A stretch of DNA of 64,000 nt from Bacillota bacterium. Its GTDB lineage: Bacteria > Bacillota > UBA4882 > UBA10575. The DNA is taken from NCBI GenBank assembly GCA_012727535.1, contig JAAYGU010000124.1, forward strand, positions 1 through 64,000, read 5' to 3'. Both the position numbers and the translations under genes were made by a program. This document shows positions 26,103-34,276 of the stretch, piece by piece; positions within the stretch are counted from its first letter, which is position 1; each line of letters opens with the position of its first letter. The notes beneath the pieces were generated by a model. The model saw only the letters and a list, made by a program, of their open reading frames with translations, searched no databases and had not been told where the DNA came from.

Positions 26103-26637
26103 CACTTCCACCTCCTTCTTGTTCCTTCCACTTGAGAAGTCCTGCCAATCTGGGGTCGAAAGCTTCCTTTTGACAGTTACAGGTGTGGGTATTTAAATCG
26201 ATCCCACAAACCGGACACAGCCCTTTACAATCCAAAGAGCAAACATTCTTCATGGGAAGCTTTAAGTTGATCGCTTCAAGTAACAACGGCGTTAAATCAA
26301 GTTCATCCCCGGTATAAGCCAGACCTTCTTCAGGTGGAAAGTGGTCACCATCCGGATAATAGAGCGCGAATAACTCGGTATCCATTGGCAAACGGACTTT
26401 TTCCAAGCACCGGTCGCAGGATAATTCATAATTACCGGTTAGTCTACCGCTCACTTGAAAACGCTGGTTGAGACTGGTGACCTGAAGCTCCAATACCCAA
26501 GGATTGATCATCTCGATTAACCGGTTACCTACCCCAGTTAAATTAGGAATCGACAGCTTCGTATGAAATTCCATCGTCTCCCCGGGTGCATCCTGCAGTG
26601 GGGAGATATTCACTTTAAAAAGTGATTCCAAGTTCAT
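26089..26637 (-). CDS. yceD: YceD/DUF177 family protein
   Basis: A 182-residue protein of the YceD (DUF177) family. Its core has the CDRCLEKVRLPM motif and the later CSLDCKGLCPVCGIDLNTHTCNC cysteine cluster that binds metal in Firmicute members. It is linked to 23S rRNA and ribosome assembly and is almost always encoded upstream of rpmF, as here. The annotated ATG at 26635-26637 has AGAGGTG just upstream, but a consensus promoter is so close that the message would be nearly leaderless; a GTG at residue nine is another possible start. C-terminal tail is Gly/Ser rich. Confidence 0.92.
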   Translation of the reverse strand: MNLESLFKVNISPLQDAPGETMEFHTKLSIPNLTGVGNRLIEMINPWVLELQVTSLNQRFQVSGRLTGNYELSCDRCLEKVRLPMDTELFALYYPDGDHFPPEEGLAYTGDELDLTPLLLEAINLKLPMKNVCSLDCKGLCPVCGIDLNTHTCNCQKEAFDPRLAGLLKWKEQEGGGSGGQS

Positions 26638-26648
26638 TTCACCTCTGT

Positions 26649-26678
26649 ATTATAAACGAGTAAGGGAGTGGTTGTCAA
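26649..26678 (-). promoter_or_regulatory. Consensus promoter of yceD-rpmF
   Basis: Minus-strand TTGACA (26678-26673), 18-base spacer, TATAAT (26654-26649): a perfect match in both hexamers. The expected transcription start near 26642 is only about five bases before the annotated ATG. Confidence 0.85.
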
Positions 26679-26732
26679 TTTTATCTTCTAGATTTAAGCA
26701 TTAAGTGTATTCTCTAATCCGCCAAGAAGAAC

Positions 26733-27428
26733 TTATTGGCCCGGACCGGGAAGGAAAATCCCCGCCACCCCTAAAACGCCGATAATCACTAGAAGCAGGC
26801 GGTTCGTCCGCTTTTCCTTGGCCAACTGCTCGTTCAGATCGGCAATTGCTTTCGCCTGCTGCGCCTGGGTCTCCTGGACAGCCGTTAATTGGAGATCAAG
26901 ATCATCCACGCGTCTTTTTTCTTCTAAAATCTGCGCCGCAATCGCACCGACCTCTCTTTGCAAGTCGGTGAGCTCTTCCTGTAGCGTTTTTACCCCTGAG
27001 GTAGTCAGGGTTTGATCCTCTGCTAAAATCAACCTTTCTTCCTCAATTTTCGCTAAGCGTTTCTCCAGTTCCTGATCTTTAATCGTCAGTAAGACTAATT
27101 CATTCTGAAATTCATTGGATAGTTGGCGTTGAAGTCTAAGATCATCGCGGCTGGCCGGTGCCACCCCTTCACCCATATTTACCAGCAGCTTAGCTACGAC
27201 CATTGCCAGCGTATACCGGTCCGCCGGATTATTCCCTCGAAAGGTCCCATCCTCGTAAAGTTCTAAGTAGCCACCATCCACCAGCTTCTTGACCGCCTGA
27301 TAAGCCCAGTCCGGAACATCGGAGAACGGACGCGCCCCAGCGACCGACCCGGCAAGCAATAATAGGACTAAACCGGGTACCAGCAAAAATTTTACCACCC
27401 GTTTACCGGTCAATTTTAAATGTACCAA
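26733..27428 (-). CDS. SLH domain / coiled-coil / C-terminal helix envelope protein (Omp-alpha-like)
   Basis: A 231-residue exported protein. Layout: signal peptide (about 1-32, LLVPGLVLLLLAGSVAGA), one SLH domain (34-82: FSDVPDWAYQAVKKLVDGGYL, DGTFRGNNPADRYTLAM), a continuous charged coiled coil (about 96-208) and a single hydrophobic segment at the very end (LLLVIIGVLGVAGIFLPG, 211-228). This is the plan of Omp-alpha of Thermotoga, whose SLH part binds cell wall and whose rod ends in the outer membrane; here the rod is shorter. Inner-membrane anchoring is the alternative. TTG start with GGGGGGAG upstream, overlapping the previous gene by 26 bases. Last gene of the exbB-exbD-tonB operon. Confidence 0.8.
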   Translation of the reverse strand: MVHLKLTGKRVVKFLLVPGLVLLLLAGSVAGARPFSDVPDWAYQAVKKLVDGGYLELYEDGTFRGNNPADRYTLAMVVAKLLVNMGEGVAPASRDDLRLQRQLSNEFQNELVLLTIKDQELEKRLAKIEEERLILAEDQTLTTSGVKTLQEELTDLQREVGAIAAQILEEKRRVDDLDLQLTAVQETQAQQAKAIADLNEQLAKEKRTNRLLLVIIGVLGVAGIFLPGPGQ

Positions 27429-29511
27429 TTGTCACTCCCCCCTGCTCATTTATCCTAATTTTCAGGCCTTCCACCACAAAGGCCGGTATTTTATCCTGGT
27501 CACTTTGGAGCTTGATATTCGCCGGCAACAGTTCCCATTCGCCGGGCTCTGTTCCTAATTGACAATAAAAGGTCGCGACCGAAGCATTTCCAGTAGCGGT
27601 GGAGGTTCTCGTCCCGCCAATCCCGCTGATTTTCCCGGCGGAAGAATCGATCGTCCCCGGATGCCAGGGCGTCATGGCTTGCTGATCAACAAAGAAGAGT
27701 CCTCTTGACACCCTAATTATCTCCATAAACGCCGGATTATAAAGTAAGTCAAATTCTACGCCGCTGAGCACGGGGAAATGATCGACTCGGGCTTCAAGGA
27801 TAAGTAATTCACCGGCTTGGGGCTTGTTTAAAGCTGTCAAGCGCAGCTTAGGCGTGAGCACCGGTAAACGAACACCCGCTATATACATTACTGGTTTCGT
27901 CGAGTTCGATTCAAATTGGATGCCAAGATAAGACCGTTTACCGATCCCTTCCGGCCGCAAATACCAGGTCAATTCATATTCTTCTCCCGGTTTTAAATTA
28001 CCTACATACCGACGGAGAATCTCTTTCGGTGCCGGTTCCATTCCTTCGCCCAGTTGCAAACTGCCCACGACCCCGTAGGCTTCCGATTCACCCGTATTTT
28101 TAATGCGCGCAGTAATTGGATAAGGATCTGGCGTTACCTGTTCATTTACTACTTTTAACGTTGCCGGAGGGTTAACCGCCAGCGTTAATTTGGGTGGACC
28201 GACAACAGTGACACTTCTTTCCACTCTATTTTCCGGAATATTAATCGCGGAAGCTACCACCGAGAAGGGCATGAGTTTACCGAAAGTCCCGGTTGGCTTG
28301 ACCTCCCAGTGTAATTGGGTCATCTCTCCCGGTTCCAACCGTCCAATATAAATTTCCAGTGGTTTCTTTCCCGTGAGCGCCAGGCCAGTCGGGGGTAGAT
28401 TAAGCCGCGCCCTAGTACTCATCGCTGGACCTGCTCCGGTATTCTGAATATAGGCGACAATCGAAAATGAACGCTCACTCTCGTCCCATAAAACCTCCGC
28501 CGGCGAGCTTACCCCTAACTGCAGTTGACCGGGGACCACCGTTACCCCGCCCAATCCGTAATACATGACATAAGTGGAACTACCGGCGGCCGGTACGGTT
28601 ACCGGTTGCCACATATAAACCGCCGCGCTGTCCAATTCGAACTCGCCAGCCCGAGTAAAATCACGCTCCGGTTCCAGGGGAACATCCCAATGTGAGTCAG
28701 CCACACTACCCCAGTTGGTAAAGTACAGAAAATCCGGCGGGGTCGCCTCTCGCCCCTTCAGGGTACCCTGGGCAATCACTTTTGGCGCGGTTAGGGTATC
28801 AAATGCCTGCCAAAACTCGGGCAGCTGACTTTGCTCTCTCACCGCATCCGTTTGAATTGCGGTCTCGCCAATCCGGAAGGGAGCGCCGTCATTTTCTCCG
28901 AGCATCGTATCGATCACGACCCTCAGCCCAATTTCATGCGCCACCGTATCCCGGTTGATGATGGAATATTTGATCTTCGCCGTATCCGGATAGCCGGTCG
29001 TCGTACTTTCGACAATGGAGATTTCTTGGATGACATCAACCAAGCCTATGCGGCAGGTCATCGTGATACTCCTGAGTTCGGGATCCCAGGTCGGCGGGCT
29101 AACCACCGTTCCGTATTCGCCTGTTCCCCCGGAGCGCTTCTTGGTCGGTCCGCCAAATATGTAGTTCTGCCCATCGATCCGCACCGTGGTAAACGAAGTC
29201 CAGGGTCGCTCAAAACCATAAATTAATACCTGTCCATCATCGTCGGTGCGCAAAGGATCGCCTTGGGTCACCTTCACCCCGAAGCGACCGGTCGCATCGG
29301 CTGAATTATTAACAGCGACCGCAATATAGTCATTTTCTAAAATCAATCTTTCTTGATTCGTTGTATTTAAAAAGAAATCCATCTCCGGCTCTTCCTCTGG
29401 TGGTTCCACAATTGTCACCCCGGGAAGCTGACCCTTTAACCCGGGAGTCACCAGGAAAAGGGTCAAGGCCAGTAGGATAAAGAAGCGGCATTTACGGGTC
29501 TTTGCTTTCAT
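27403..29511 (-). CDS. Large exported protein with CARDB-like and C-terminal cohesin-like domains
   Basis: A 702-residue protein with a signal peptide (about 1-27) and no lipobox. Residues 50-325 form a beta-rich domain that I do not recognise. Residues 335-440 and 441-550 look like two CARDB/Ig-like repeats (each with N-TGEG/ NTGAGPA, then a P-T-W/ HWEVKPTG type strand). The last part (about 555-685) resembles a cohesin: LILEARVDHFPVLSGVEFDLL, YNPAFMEII, then AGKISGIGGTRTSTATGNASVATF. Cohesins bind dockerins in cellulosomes or serve as adhesion modules. ATG with GGAGGAG upstream, overlapping tonB by 20 bases. The position between tonB and the SLH gene implies an envelope role coupled to TonB. 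Confidence 0.7.
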   Translation of the reverse strand: MKAKTRKCRFFILLALTLFLVTPGLKGQLPGVTIVEPPEEEPEMDFFLNTTNQERLILENDYIAVAVNNSADATGRFGVKVTQGDPLRTDDDGQVLIYGFERPWTSFTTVRIDGQNYIFGGPTKKRSGGTGEYGTVVSPPTWDPELRSITMTCRIGLVDVIQEISIVESTTTGYPDTAKIKYSIINRDTVAHEIGLRVVIDTMLGENDGAPFRIGETAIQTDAVREQSQLPEFWQAFDTLTAPKVIAQGTLKGREATPPDFLYFTNWGSVADSHWDVPLEPERDFTRAGEFELDSAAVYMWQPVTVPAAGSSTYVMYYGLGGVTVVPGQLQLGVSSPAEVLWDESERSFSIVAYIQNTGAGPAMSTRARLNLPPTGLALTGKKPLEIYIGRLEPGEMTQLHWEVKPTGTFGKLMPFSVVASAINIPENRVERSVTVVGPPKLTLAVNPPATLKVVNEQVTPDPYPITARIKNTGESEAYGVVGSLQLGEGMEPAPKEILRRYVGNLKPGEEYELTWYLRPEGIGKRSYLGIQFESNSTKPVMYIAGVRLPVLTPKLRLTALNKPQAGELLILEARVDHFPVLSGVEFDLLYNPAFMEIIRVSRGLFFVDQQAMTPWHPGTIDSSAGKISGIGGTRTSTATGNASVATFYCQLGTEPGEWELLPANIKLQSDQDKIPAFVVEGLKIRINEQGGVTIGTFKIDR

Positions 29512-30298
29512 TAATTTCTCCTCCTTCCTCCGGTGAAAGGTAAACGGCCTCCCCGATGTATCTGGGTTCTACTTTATAATCTTCAAAACGAACTTCGAAG
29601 AGAATCTTGTAAGGTTGGGGTGCCGGTTTGAACTTCCATTCCCCGGATTTTAAAATCCTTAAACAATAATCATCCAAAAGGGTATGTCCCGAAGAGACAA
29701 GAATCTGCGGTTCGGACAAAAGTCTCCCTTCCGGGTTAAGATACAGTTCTAATTGGACGGTTCCTTCCAGCCCACGATGTTCGGCACTTTTCGGGTAGGA
29801 AAAACCAGGAGCAAAGAGGACCATTCCCCCGGCGCTGCCTAACGGTGGCAAAGCAGGTACCTCCGGTGCTTGTACAGTCTGGGCTTCACCGGTCTCCGCC
29901 TCGGTCTCGCTCGGCGGAGCAGGCTCTTCCGGTCTGGTCGTAACCGGCTCTCCCGGTTCGGCTTTTGTTTCCCGGGACGCCGGTTGTTCTTGATGCACCT
30001 CTTCCAACCGCGCTACTGCTTCCTCGATTGACCGAGCGGGTGGTTCCGCTGGTGCCGGAGGCTTGGGCTGCGGTGCCGTCTTTTCCTCCGGGGTAACCTT
30101 AACCTGTGCTGTTCGTGCCGCTGCTTTGGGCGGTTCGAGTTCAATCACCCGGGGATGAATCAGCGTATAGTCCAGGCCGCCACCGCTCGCCCCCCAGATT
30201 CCGTTGATCTGCAACAGAAAAAGCAGGGCGTGCAACCCTACAGCCAGCAGAAAAGAGCCGACCACTCTATTTAATTCTCTGGAGCGGAGCTTATTCAT
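29492..30298 (-). CDS. tonB: TonB family protein
   Basis: A 268-residue energy-transducing protein. A single N-terminal membrane helix (VVGSFLLAVGLHALLFLL) contains His23, comparable to the essential TonB His20. A long Pro/Glu/Ala-rich spacer (about 55-155) can span the periplasm. The C-terminal domain (about 166-240) has the TonB pattern FSYPKSAEHRGLEGTVQLEL, LNPEGRLLSEPQILVSSGH, LDDYCLRILKSGEWKFKPAP. It would carry proton-motive energy from ExbBD to outer-membrane partners. ATG with AGGAGG eight bases upstream, 34 bp after exbD. Presence in a Firmicute strongly implies an outer membrane. No TonB-dependent receptor is in the window. Confidence 0.92.
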   Translation of the reverse strand: MNKLRSRELNRVVGSFLLAVGLHALLFLLQINGIWGASGGGLDYTLIHPRVIELEPPKAAARTAQVKVTPEEKTAPQPKPPAPAEPPARSIEEAVARLEEVHQEQPASRETKAEPGEPVTTRPEEPAPPSETEAETGEAQTVQAPEVPALPPLGSAGGMVLFAPGFSYPKSAEHRGLEGTVQLELYLNPEGRLLSEPQILVSSGHTLLDDYCLRILKSGEWKFKPAPQPYKILFEVRFEDYKVEPRYIGEAVYLSPEEGGEINESKDP

Positions 30299-30332
30299 TG
30301 TTTAAACCTCCTAGCTGAACACGCCCCCCAGT

Positions 30333-30740
30333 TTAGCGCTTATTCTTCCTTTCTACCCCAAAGGCCGGTTGGGAAACCCCGGCATCGGTAACCGCATCCA
30401 TCACAGAAATTACTTTTCCATAACTAACTTGCGCGTCAGCATTAATGATCACTAATAAGTTAGGATCCTTGCTCGCTAACGGCGCCAAGGTCCGGGTCAG
30501 TTGGTCAAGGGAGACTGGTTCGGCGCCGTAATAGACCGTCTCCTTTTGGTCAATCGTCACGACAATGCGGTTTTGTTCCAAGCTGACAGCTCGGCTAGAG
30601 GATGGCAGATTCAGCGGGACCCCAGAGACCGCAGTTTTGAACGTCGTAAAATACATAAAAAAGACCAGTACAAAAAAGAGCACATCGATCATCGGGACAA
30701 TATCCAAACGAGGAGTTTTGGGTTTTCGGCTGAACATCAT
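30333..30740 (-). CDS. exbD: ExbD/TolR family biopolymer transport protein
   Basis: A 135-residue protein with a short basic N-terminus, one membrane helix (residues about 14-33) and a periplasmic domain. The helix holds Asp19 in IVPMIDVLFFVLVFFMY, the proton-carrying Asp of the family. The C-terminal fold contains LTRTLAPLASKDPNLLVIINADAQVSYGKVISVMDAVTDAG, typical of ExbD/TolR. With ExbB it forms the proton-driven motor for TonB. The ATG overlaps the exbB stop by four bases. Confidence 0.95.
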   Translation of the reverse strand: MMFSRKPKTPRLDIVPMIDVLFFVLVFFMYFTTFKTAVSGVPLNLPSSSRAVSLEQNRIVVTIDQKETVYYGAEPVSLDQLTRTLAPLASKDPNLLVIINADAQVSYGKVISVMDAVTDAGVSQPAFGVERKNKR

Positions 30741-31354
30741 AATTGTTCACCCCTGTTTCCGTAGTTCTCCAAAAACTCTTTACTCATTTGGTTCATGTTG
30801 GTCAGATTTTTATCGATCATCCGATTGAACCAGTGCATCAGGAAGAGGGAGGGAATGGCGATGATTAGACCGAAAGCAGTAGTAATTAGCGCTTCGGCAA
30901 TTCCCCGACTAAGATCCGCCGCCGAAGGTAAACCCTGCGCTGCCGAGAGAACGTTAAAGCTATCGATAATCCCCGTTACTGTTCCCAACAAGCCCAGCAA
31001 AGGAGCAGCCGTGATAATCACATCGAGTAGACCCAAACCCCGCTCCATCTTCTTAATCTCCAGTTCACCGGAGTCACGCAGACTAGTCTCGATCTGCGCC
31101 CGGTCTTTGCCGTAATATAACAAAGCAGCTTGATACATCCGGGCTACCGGCTGATTCAGTTTTTGCAAATATTGAATTGCTTCCAGGGGAGCATCCTTTT
31201 CCATTAAACGAAAAACGATTCTTCTTATTTCCTCGAGATCTCCACGCTGACTAAGGAAATACCATAGACGCTCAATGGTAATGGTCATAACCAACACCGA
31301 ACATAATAACAGAGGGTACATAACCGGACCACCGCTTAAAAATATTTGCCACAT
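30737..31354 (-). CDS. exbB: ExbB/TolQ/MotA family proton channel protein
   Basis: A 205-residue inner-membrane protein with three helices (about 10-33, 113-132 and 155-175). The family signature AAPLLGLLGTVTGIIDSFN spans the second helix, and ALITTAFGLIIAIPSLF the third, with the conserved small and Thr residues. It stabilises ExbD and TonB and forms the channel. ATG with GAGGAGGAG upstream. First gene of the five-gene envelope operon; a TTGACA hexamer about 80 bp upstream (31437-31432) could be its -35, though the matching -10 is weak. TolQ is an alternative name, but the tonB neighbour supports ExbB. Confidence 0.94.
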   Translation of the reverse strand: MWQIFLSGGPVMYPLLLCSVLVMTITIERLWYFLSQRGDLEEIRRIVFRLMEKDAPLEAIQYLQKLNQPVARMYQAALLYYGKDRAQIETSLRDSGELEIKKMERGLGLLDVIITAAPLLGLLGTVTGIIDSFNVLSAAQGLPSAADLSRGIAEALITTAFGLIIAIPSLFLMHWFNRMIDKNLTNMNQMSKEFLENYGNRGEQL

Positions 31355-31613
31355 TTTCTTCTCCTCCTCAGCATTAAACTACTGGATAGTCATAGGTAAC
31401 TACTTCCATTACTGGTTTTTAACGTTTGCACTGTCAAGAAATACAAGTCATATGTATAAGTTATCACTTTTTTAAGATTTCTATGATCAACCGGAAAATC
31501 CTCCCGTTAATCATCGAGTTAAAATTTGGTTTTACGCTGCTTTTCTTCTTCATTTCATCTGCTCAACGGTGGTCGATAACTTTCGTAAGGGAATTACTGG
31601 GGAAGAGCATACG

Positions 31614-31627
31614 GTATACATGTATAC
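31614..31627. promoter_or_regulatory. Perfect 14-bp palindrome upstream of the aminotransferase promoter
   Basis: GTATACATGTATAC reads the same on both strands. It ends 14 bases before the -35 element, a common place for an activator or repressor site. The regulator is unknown. Confidence 0.5.
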
Positions 31628-31641
31628 TTTTTCTACCTTTG

Positions 31642-31670
31642 TTGCTTTTAAATCCCGCCTCTCTTATAAT
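31642..31670 (+). promoter_or_regulatory. Promoter of the aspartate aminotransferase gene
   Basis: -35 TTGCTT (31642-31647), 17-base spacer, -10 TATAAT (31665-31670), 40 bp before the start codon. Confidence 0.72.
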
Positions 31671-31710
31671 GAGTATAATAACTATATACAAACTGTTCAG
31701 GGGGATTTAG

Positions 31711-33033
31711 ATGGCTGGCTTTTTAACGTTAGACACTGCTACCCTGAGTAGTCTCCACCGGAAACTACTCCTGGAGTACGAAGGGTTTAAAAAGAAAAAC
31801 TTAAAACTCGATATGTCCCGTGGCAAACCATGCCCCGAGCAATTGGACTTAACCAATGGGTTACTCTCCAGTCTTGATGGAAATTACCTGGCGGAAGATG
31901 GAACCGACTGCCGGAATTACGGTGGGGTTGAAGGATTACCGGAAGCCCGCCGCCTCTTTGCCGCCTGTTTAGGAGTACAGCCAGAGGAGATTATGGTCAA
32001 TGGCAACTCCAGCTTGGCTTTGATGCATGACCTGATTGCCCGTGCCATGCTCTTTGGGGTTGACGACCAAGAACGCCCCTGGGGGGAAAGACCAGTAAAG
32101 TTCCTCTGTCCTAGCCCGGGTTATGACCGGCATTTTGCCTTGTGTGAGCTTTTTAAGATTGAAATGATTCCAATTCCCATGCAGCAAGATGGTCCCGCCA
32201 TGGAAGAAGTGGAAGAATTGGTCGCGCACGATGAAAGCATTAAGGGAATCTGGTGTGTGCCCATGTATAGCAATCCCACAGGCGTCACCTACTCAGACGA
32301 AGTGGTCACCCGCCTGGCTACCATGAAAACCAAAGCCTCGGATTTCCGGATCTTCTGGGATAATGCCTATGCTTTACATCATTTGACTGATCAGCCGGAT
32401 CGTCTGCTTAATATTCTTCAGGCTTGTAAAGAGGCGAATAACCCGGACCGCGTTTATATTTTTAGTTCTACTTCCAAGATCTCTTACGCCGGAGCGGGAG
32501 TAGCCATGCTCGCCTCCAGTGTCAAGAATATTCGCCGCCTGGCCAAATTAATGTCCTTTCAAACGATCGGTCCGAACAAATTAAACCAATTATGCCATGT
32601 ACGCTTCTTTAAAGATGTGGCCAACATCCAAGCTCATATGAAAAAGCACGCTGCGCTCCTGAGACCGAAATTCGATTTAGTGCTTGAGATTCTCCAGACG
32701 GAACTGGGTAATAAAAACATCGCTACTTGGACCAAACCAAACGGCGGATATTTCATTAGCCTTAACACCCTGGAAGGTTGTGCCAAAAAAGTAGTCCGGC
32801 TGGCAGCCGAAGCTGGGGTCATCTTTACCAAAGCGGGAGCAACTTTTCCTTACGGCTACGATCCCCGCGACCAAAACATTCGAATCGCTCCTACCTATCC
32901 TCCGCTCCACGAGTTAAAATTGGCAATGGAACTATTTACGATCTGCCTGCAACTCGCCAGTATTGAAAAGATCCTTAATGACCGGACCACCCAGTCCGTA
33001 ACTTTGTCCACGATAAAAGCAAAAATCGTTTGA
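31711..33033 (+). CDS. PLP-dependent aspartate aminotransferase, type Ic-like
   Basis: A 440-residue aminotransferase of the group first described from Corynebacterium AspB. Characteristic are LDMSRGKPCPEQLDLTNGLL, the short-loop YGGVEGLPEARRLFAA, CPSPGYDRHF, CVPMYSNPTGVTYSDE, DNAYALHHL and the PLP lysine in FSSTSKISYAGAGVAM; NGGYFISLNTLEG and the arginine region follow. Expected to exchange amino groups between aspartate and 2-oxoglutarate. ATG with GGGGGAT upstream; own promoter and terminator. The plus-strand aspartokinase gene is 1.4 kb further on, consistent with aspartate-family biosynthesis. Confidence 0.88.
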   Translation: MAGFLTLDTATLSSLHRKLLLEYEGFKKKNLKLDMSRGKPCPEQLDLTNGLLSSLDGNYLAEDGTDCRNYGGVEGLPEARRLFAACLGVQPEEIMVNGNSSLALMHDLIARAMLFGVDDQERPWGERPVKFLCPSPGYDRHFALCELFKIEMIPIPMQQDGPAMEEVEELVAHDESIKGIWCVPMYSNPTGVTYSDEVVTRLATMKTKASDFRIFWDNAYALHHLTDQPDRLLNILQACKEANNPDRVYIFSSTSKISYAGAGVAMLASSVKNIRRLAKLMSFQTIGPNKLNQLCHVRFFKDVANIQAHMKKHAALLRPKFDLVLEILQTELGNKNIATWTKPNGGYFISLNTLEGCAKKVVRLAAEAGVIFTKAGATFPYGYDPRDQNIRIAPTYPPLHELKLAMELFTICLQLASIEKILNDRTTQSVTLSTIKAKIV

Positions 33034-33060
33034 CCGGCCTCCGCCGGTCTTTTTTTTTGT
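33032..33060 (+). terminator. Rho-independent terminator of the aminotransferase gene
   Basis: Stem GACCGGC / GCCGGTC with loop CTCC, then a run of nine T, overlapping the stop codon region. Confidence 0.92.
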
Positions 33061-33070
33061 CCTTTTAAGT

Positions 33071-34276
33071 TTATTTGGGGGTTCTGTCCGCTTCCCTTTT
33101 TTCCACCGTTAGCTGATAAAGACCCCAAATCAAGACTCCTCCTGCTAGTAAGATTAAACGCAATGGTTGGTAGATCAGCGCTAGTCCCACTAAAAATCCG
33201 AAAACGCCCCCGGAAGTCTGGATGAAAACCAATTCTCCAGAGACATTAGAGGTTAATAGTTTCTCTAAAGCCGCCGCATCCAACCGCTCCAATTGCCCGC
33301 GGATCACTGCTTCTAAATCAAGACTGCGCACGCCGTCAATGATCGCGCCGGCGACAAGAGATTCAAGGGCCGGCCCGCCTGCTTCGATTTTTTGGGGGAG
33401 TGTTTGAAGGTAGGCTTCAATCCGGGGAAAAACTGCCTCAACGATTCTGGGAACCTCCGGCAAAAAGCCGAGCGCTTCTTTACGAACAACCTCACCCCAA
33501 AATTGTTTGGTCCACTCGATCATCTTCTCCCCTAAGCTTCCGCCCCGCCACTCCTCGATCGCCTGTGCCAGATACTGATCCACCGCTTCCCGGGTTCTAG
33601 GGTTGTTAACCAACCGGTCTACCAAGTTAAACAAGGCCGCTTTTAATTCTGCTCGAAACTCCGCCTCTTGGAATACCTCCTCTAGCGTAGAGGAGAAACC
33701 GGCGGTTAGTTTTCCGTAGATTCCTTCTTCGCGGAGGTAAAGATCGACGATTTCCGGAGAAATTAAAGATGACATGATACCGGCAGCCATACTCTCAATA
33801 AGCGCCTCCCGGCGGGCATGAATCAACCCCTGCCAAACTGCATTCGGGTGGCGGGGATGAAAAAGCATTTTAATCGCCAACCAGTTCGTCCAGTAGCCTA
33901 CCACCGCCGGACTCAGAACAGAGATGAGGGGAGCGCTATAGGCTTGGAGCGGTTGGAATAAATCCACCGGCAGCGTACGCTGGAGAATTGGTTCGGCCAA
34001 CAACCAGAGCACCAGCAAGATCCCTAAGAAAAACAAGGGATAATTTAGTAAATTGAATAAAAAAGCGAGCCTTAAAGAGAGTGGTTTTTTCCCGGGCTTA
34101 GTTGCAGAACCGTCTTTTTTCCCAGTTCCACGCTCTACAATAAGCCTGGTCCGAAAATCAGCCGCCACTCTCCCCCCCCATTTTTCGATAAAGCGCTGTT
34201 CAATGGAGAAGTCATTAACAACCGCCGGTTCTTCCGGCGCCGCTATACGAGTCGGCTCTTTCTGCTTGGCGATCAT
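33071..34276 (-). CDS. DUF445 family membrane protein
   Basis: A 401-residue protein with a charged cytoplasmic N-terminus (about 1-65), two membrane helices (LFNLLNYPLFFLGILLVLWLL and a second around the family motif SPAVVGYWTNWLAIKMLFHPR), a long helical middle domain and a C-terminal pair of hydrophobic segments (SGGVFGFLVGLALIYQPL, LILLAGGVLIWGLYQLTV). The TNWLAIKMLFHP motif identifies DUF445 (YheB-type). Its role is not known; some spore-former members are linked with envelope functions. ATG start with GGAGG ten bases upstream. It is transcribed against the aminotransferase and aspartokinase genes. Confidence 0.85.
   Translation of the reverse strand: MIAKQKEPTRIAAPEEPAVVNDFSIEQRFIEKWGGRVAADFRTRLIVERGTGKKDGSATKPGKKPLSLRLAFLFNLLNYPLFFLGILLVLWLLAEPILQRTLPVDLFQPLQAYSAPLISVLSPAVVGYWTNWLAIKMLFHPRHPNAVWQGLIHARREALIESMAAGIMSSLISPEIVDLYLREEGIYGKLTAGFSSTLEEVFQEAEFRAELKAALFNLVDRLVNNPRTREAVDQYLAQAIEEWRGGSLGEKMIEWTKQFWGEVVRKEALGFLPEVPRIVEAVFPRIEAYLQTLPQKIEAGGPALESLVAGAIIDGVRSLDLEAVIRGQLERLDAAALEKLLTSNVSGELVFIQTSGGVFGFLVGLALIYQPLRLILLAGGVLIWGLYQLTVEKREADRTPK

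Larger units (their letters stand above)
31355..31710. other. Divergent intergenic region exbB / aspartate aminotransferase
   Basis: A 356-bp gap with no credible gene. A 94-codon plus-strand frame at 31426-31710 has no ribosome site and poor composition. It contains a possible exbB -35 on the minus strand, a 14-bp palindrome at 31614-31627 and the aminotransferase promoter at 31642-31670. Confidence 0.6.

Noticed and set aside
31426-31710. 94-codon plus-strand frame before the aminotransferase
   Set aside because: No Shine-Dalgarno site; it runs through the promoter elements and palindrome of the next gene.
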